From assembly GCA_032433595.1 (NCBI GenBank), contig JASWJB010000016.1, positions 186,001 through 250,000 on the forward strand: a stretch of 64,000 bases of DNA, read 5' to 3'. The notes below the pieces were generated by a model. It was given only the letters and a program-made list of their open reading frames with translations. It did no database searches and was not told the origin of the DNA. Position 1 is the stretch's first letter. Every line of letters begins with the position of its first letter. The translations under genes were made by a program, and so were the position numbers. Positions 62,022-64,000 of the stretch are shown one piece after another. The DNA comes from Conoideocrella luteorostrata. Lineage: Eukaryota > Ascomycota > Sordariomycetes > Hypocreales > Clavicipitaceae.

Positions 62022-63901
62022 ATGCCAAGCTATGACTACAGTATGCTCATTGCGCAATGTGTATTGACCATGTATTTGACGCTGACTGGGAACCAATTGC
62101 AGTCATTGTTGGCGGTGGCGCGGCGGGCTGTGTTCTTGCAGGCACATTGTCGGAAGACCAGAATGTATCAGTGCTGCTCATCGAGGCGGGTGTTGACAAT
62201 AATAAGCTCATGGAAACTAAAGCCCCTTTGATGTACGGAAAGCTGTTTCATGGAGAGCATGATTGGAATTACTTTACGATGGAGCAGTCGAGCCTGGCAT
62301 CACGCCGACTCTACTGGCCGCGCGCGAGAGTCCTCGGCGGATGCACGTCAATGAACACCATGATGTACCATCACTGCTCGCCGTCAGACTATGACGAATG
62401 GGTATCCAAACATGGCTGCGACGGATGGGGCTATGATGATCTGGCTCCATCTTTCAGAGAAATGGAGGGTTTTACCCCAAACAAGGCGCGGCCAGCTATT
62501 GACTTGATGCACCGAGGGACTGCTGGACCATGGAACAGGATACTCCTGGTTGACCGAGATTGGCGAGAAGGGATTCTTGGCAGCGTGCGAGGAATCGGGC
62601 ATCCGGTACAACTCAGATGTCAACACGCCTGCCGGATCACTCGGCGCAACACGATTCCAGACATCCATCGACCAGAAGGGCCAGCGCTCATCCCCAGCAA
62701 CCGCCTTCCTATCCCCGGAGGCTCGCAATCGCCCAAACCTGTTCGTGGCCTGCAACGCGCGCGTGTTGCGAGTGCTTTTTGACCGGCTGAGCGGCGAAGT
62801 TCCTGTCGCTTTCGGTGTTGAGCTCAAGACAGCCAGAGACGGGCCGCTCTTTCAGGCCCACGCCAGGCGCGAGGTGATTCTGTCCGGCGGTTCAGTGAAC
62901 ACGCCGCAGATATTGATGATGAGCGGCATCGGTGCCGCGGACGAGCTAAAGAAGCACGGGATCGCCCTTGTGAAGGAGAACCAGAACGTTGGAAAGCACC
63001 TCAAGGACCACCTCACCAGCGCTGGGATTCTCTGCAAGGCTAGAGCAGGCACCACGCTTGACTATCTGGCCAACGATCTGAAGGCTGTGCCGGCGCTGCT
63101 GCGTTGGCTTGCCCTTGGATCCGGCCCGCTTACGAGTAATGTGGCAGAGGTTGCTGCGTTCCTGCGAAGCGTGGACTGTGAATCTTCCGAGCCTTCGACC
63201 GCAAAGCCCGCTGACAACAGTAGCGGCAAGGAAGCTCCAGATCTGGAGATCATCGGGGCTCCCCTGGCATACATCCACCATGGAGAAGAGACTGCAAAAA
63301 ACGGCGATAACATATACAGTATGGTAGCGGTCGGGCTGCGACCAAAAAGCTCAGGAAACATTACCCTTCGAAGCAGCGATCCATTCGATGCGCGTAAGTA
63401 TTGTATTCAATGTTCTGCGCCGCTGCCATCCCCCTTTTTCTGCTTGCTAACTACGGCTCAGCCGTCATCGACCCAAGATACTTGAGCGACGAGAAAGACA
63501 ACGACCGTAAGGTGTTGCTGGTGGGAATGCGTATGCTGCTGAGGATCATGAGAGCCCCTGCCTTTCAAAAGTTCTTCGAGGCAGTGCCGGTAGATGACGA
63601 TGTCACGTTGTACTGGTGGCCATACTCCAGCAGCGACCCGGATGCCATCACGGACGAACAACTGACACGGTCCATGAGGGAAAAGGCCTTTACACTCTAT
63701 CACCCCGTGGGAACGGCACGAATGGGACCTTCGGCATCCACGAGCGTCGTCGACCTGCAGTGCCGTGTGCATGGCGTCGAGGGCTTGCGAGTCGTAGACG
63801 CGAGCATTTTCCCGGAGCAGGTCAGTGGGCATCCAGCCGCTCCGGTCGCAGCCATTGCATACAAGGCTAGCAAAATTATCAGGGAGTCATATTCCAACTG
63901 A
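62022..63901 (+). CDS. GMC oxidoreductase with one apparent frameshift
   Basis: FAD-dependent glucose-methanol-choline oxidoreductase (alcohol oxidase/dehydrogenase-like). Exon 1 ends at 62040. A 62-bp intron (62041-62102, GTATGC...TGCAG, CTGAC branch) restores YDYIIVGGGAAGCVLAG, the FAD-binding glycine motif. GMC signature 1 is RARVLGGCTSMN and signature 2 is SGGSVNTPQILMMSGIG. A last intron (63394-63461, GTAAGT...CTCAG) leads to the C-terminal domain, with LYHPVGTARMG (catalytic His region) and SGHPAAPVAAIAYK. Between TGG at 62531-62533 and ACA at 62535 the frame shifts by one base: the first frame reads GPWNR, while the family's expected GPW-x-TGYSWLTEIG continues in the next frame. No intron explains this. 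It is either a young pseudogene or a sequence error. The start at 62022 (MPSYDY) matches the family; 61920 is an alternative. Confidence 0.85.
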
Positions 63902-64000
63902 AGCTATATACCTCGGCCACGGTGGGGCCGCGTCATGTTACTGTGTCCTCTGCTTCGTTTTGGTTATTGCTACAGCCACTCTTAATGGCTTTGCTAGACT
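63902..64000. other. 3' flank of the GMC gene, window end
   Basis: About 100 bp of non-coding sequence after the stop codon. Nothing is recognised. Confidence 0.5.

Overview
The window is nuclear DNA from a filamentous ascomycete, most likely a Sordariomycete of the order Hypocreales. Coding genes are interrupted by short introns (about 43-223 bp) with GTAAGT/GTATGT-like donors, CTAAC/CTGAC-type branch sites and AG acceptors. The protein families are typical of Pezizomycotina: a Zn(II)2Cys6 regulator, an RCR-type Congo-red-resistance protein, a fibroin-3-related membrane protein and an SOD-fold mitoribosomal protein. I cannot name a species from the sequence alone. Gene density is low: about a dozen supported genes in 64 kb.

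Layout. 0-4 kb is intergenic. 4.0-7.7 kb holds a large F-box/WD40-like protein ending in a CaaX box. 9.5-10.7 kb has a small low-complexity ORF with a duplicated, frame-shifted tail and a candidate small secreted protein. 12.8-14.1 kb codes for a Cys-rich single-pass membrane protein and 18.0-20.3 kb for a Zn2Cys6 transcription factor. 20.3-31.1 kb is a gene-poor stretch. 31.1-51.3 kb is a block of housekeeping-like genes: SAM-PH scaffold, SOD-like mitoribosomal protein, STIMATE/YPL162C-type membrane protein, fibroin-3-related protein, RCR protein and an unrecognised 172-residue protein. 51.3-57.7 kb is again gene-poor. 57.8-63.9 kb holds a PaaI-type hotdog thioesterase, a five-exon gene of unknown function, and a GMC oxidoreductase whose reading frame is broken once in the FAD/substrate domain.

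How they fit together. There is no convincing biosynthetic cluster. The thioesterase and the GMC oxidoreductase lie in the same 6 kb and could be metabolic accessory genes, but nothing in the sequence ties them to one pathway. Several membrane proteins (Cys-rich type I protein, fibroin-3-related, RCR, STIMATE-like) suggest wall, plasma-membrane and vacuolar functions. The SAM-PH protein points to polarity or trafficking at the membrane.

The most persistent unexplained signal is a short palindrome, GTACTCCGTAC / GTACGGAGTAC, and its head-to-head doubling (TACTCCGTACGGAGTA). It is scattered many times through the intergenic DNA, and I noticed none inside the confidently called exons. I found no intact transposon, tRNA, rRNA or CRISPR array.
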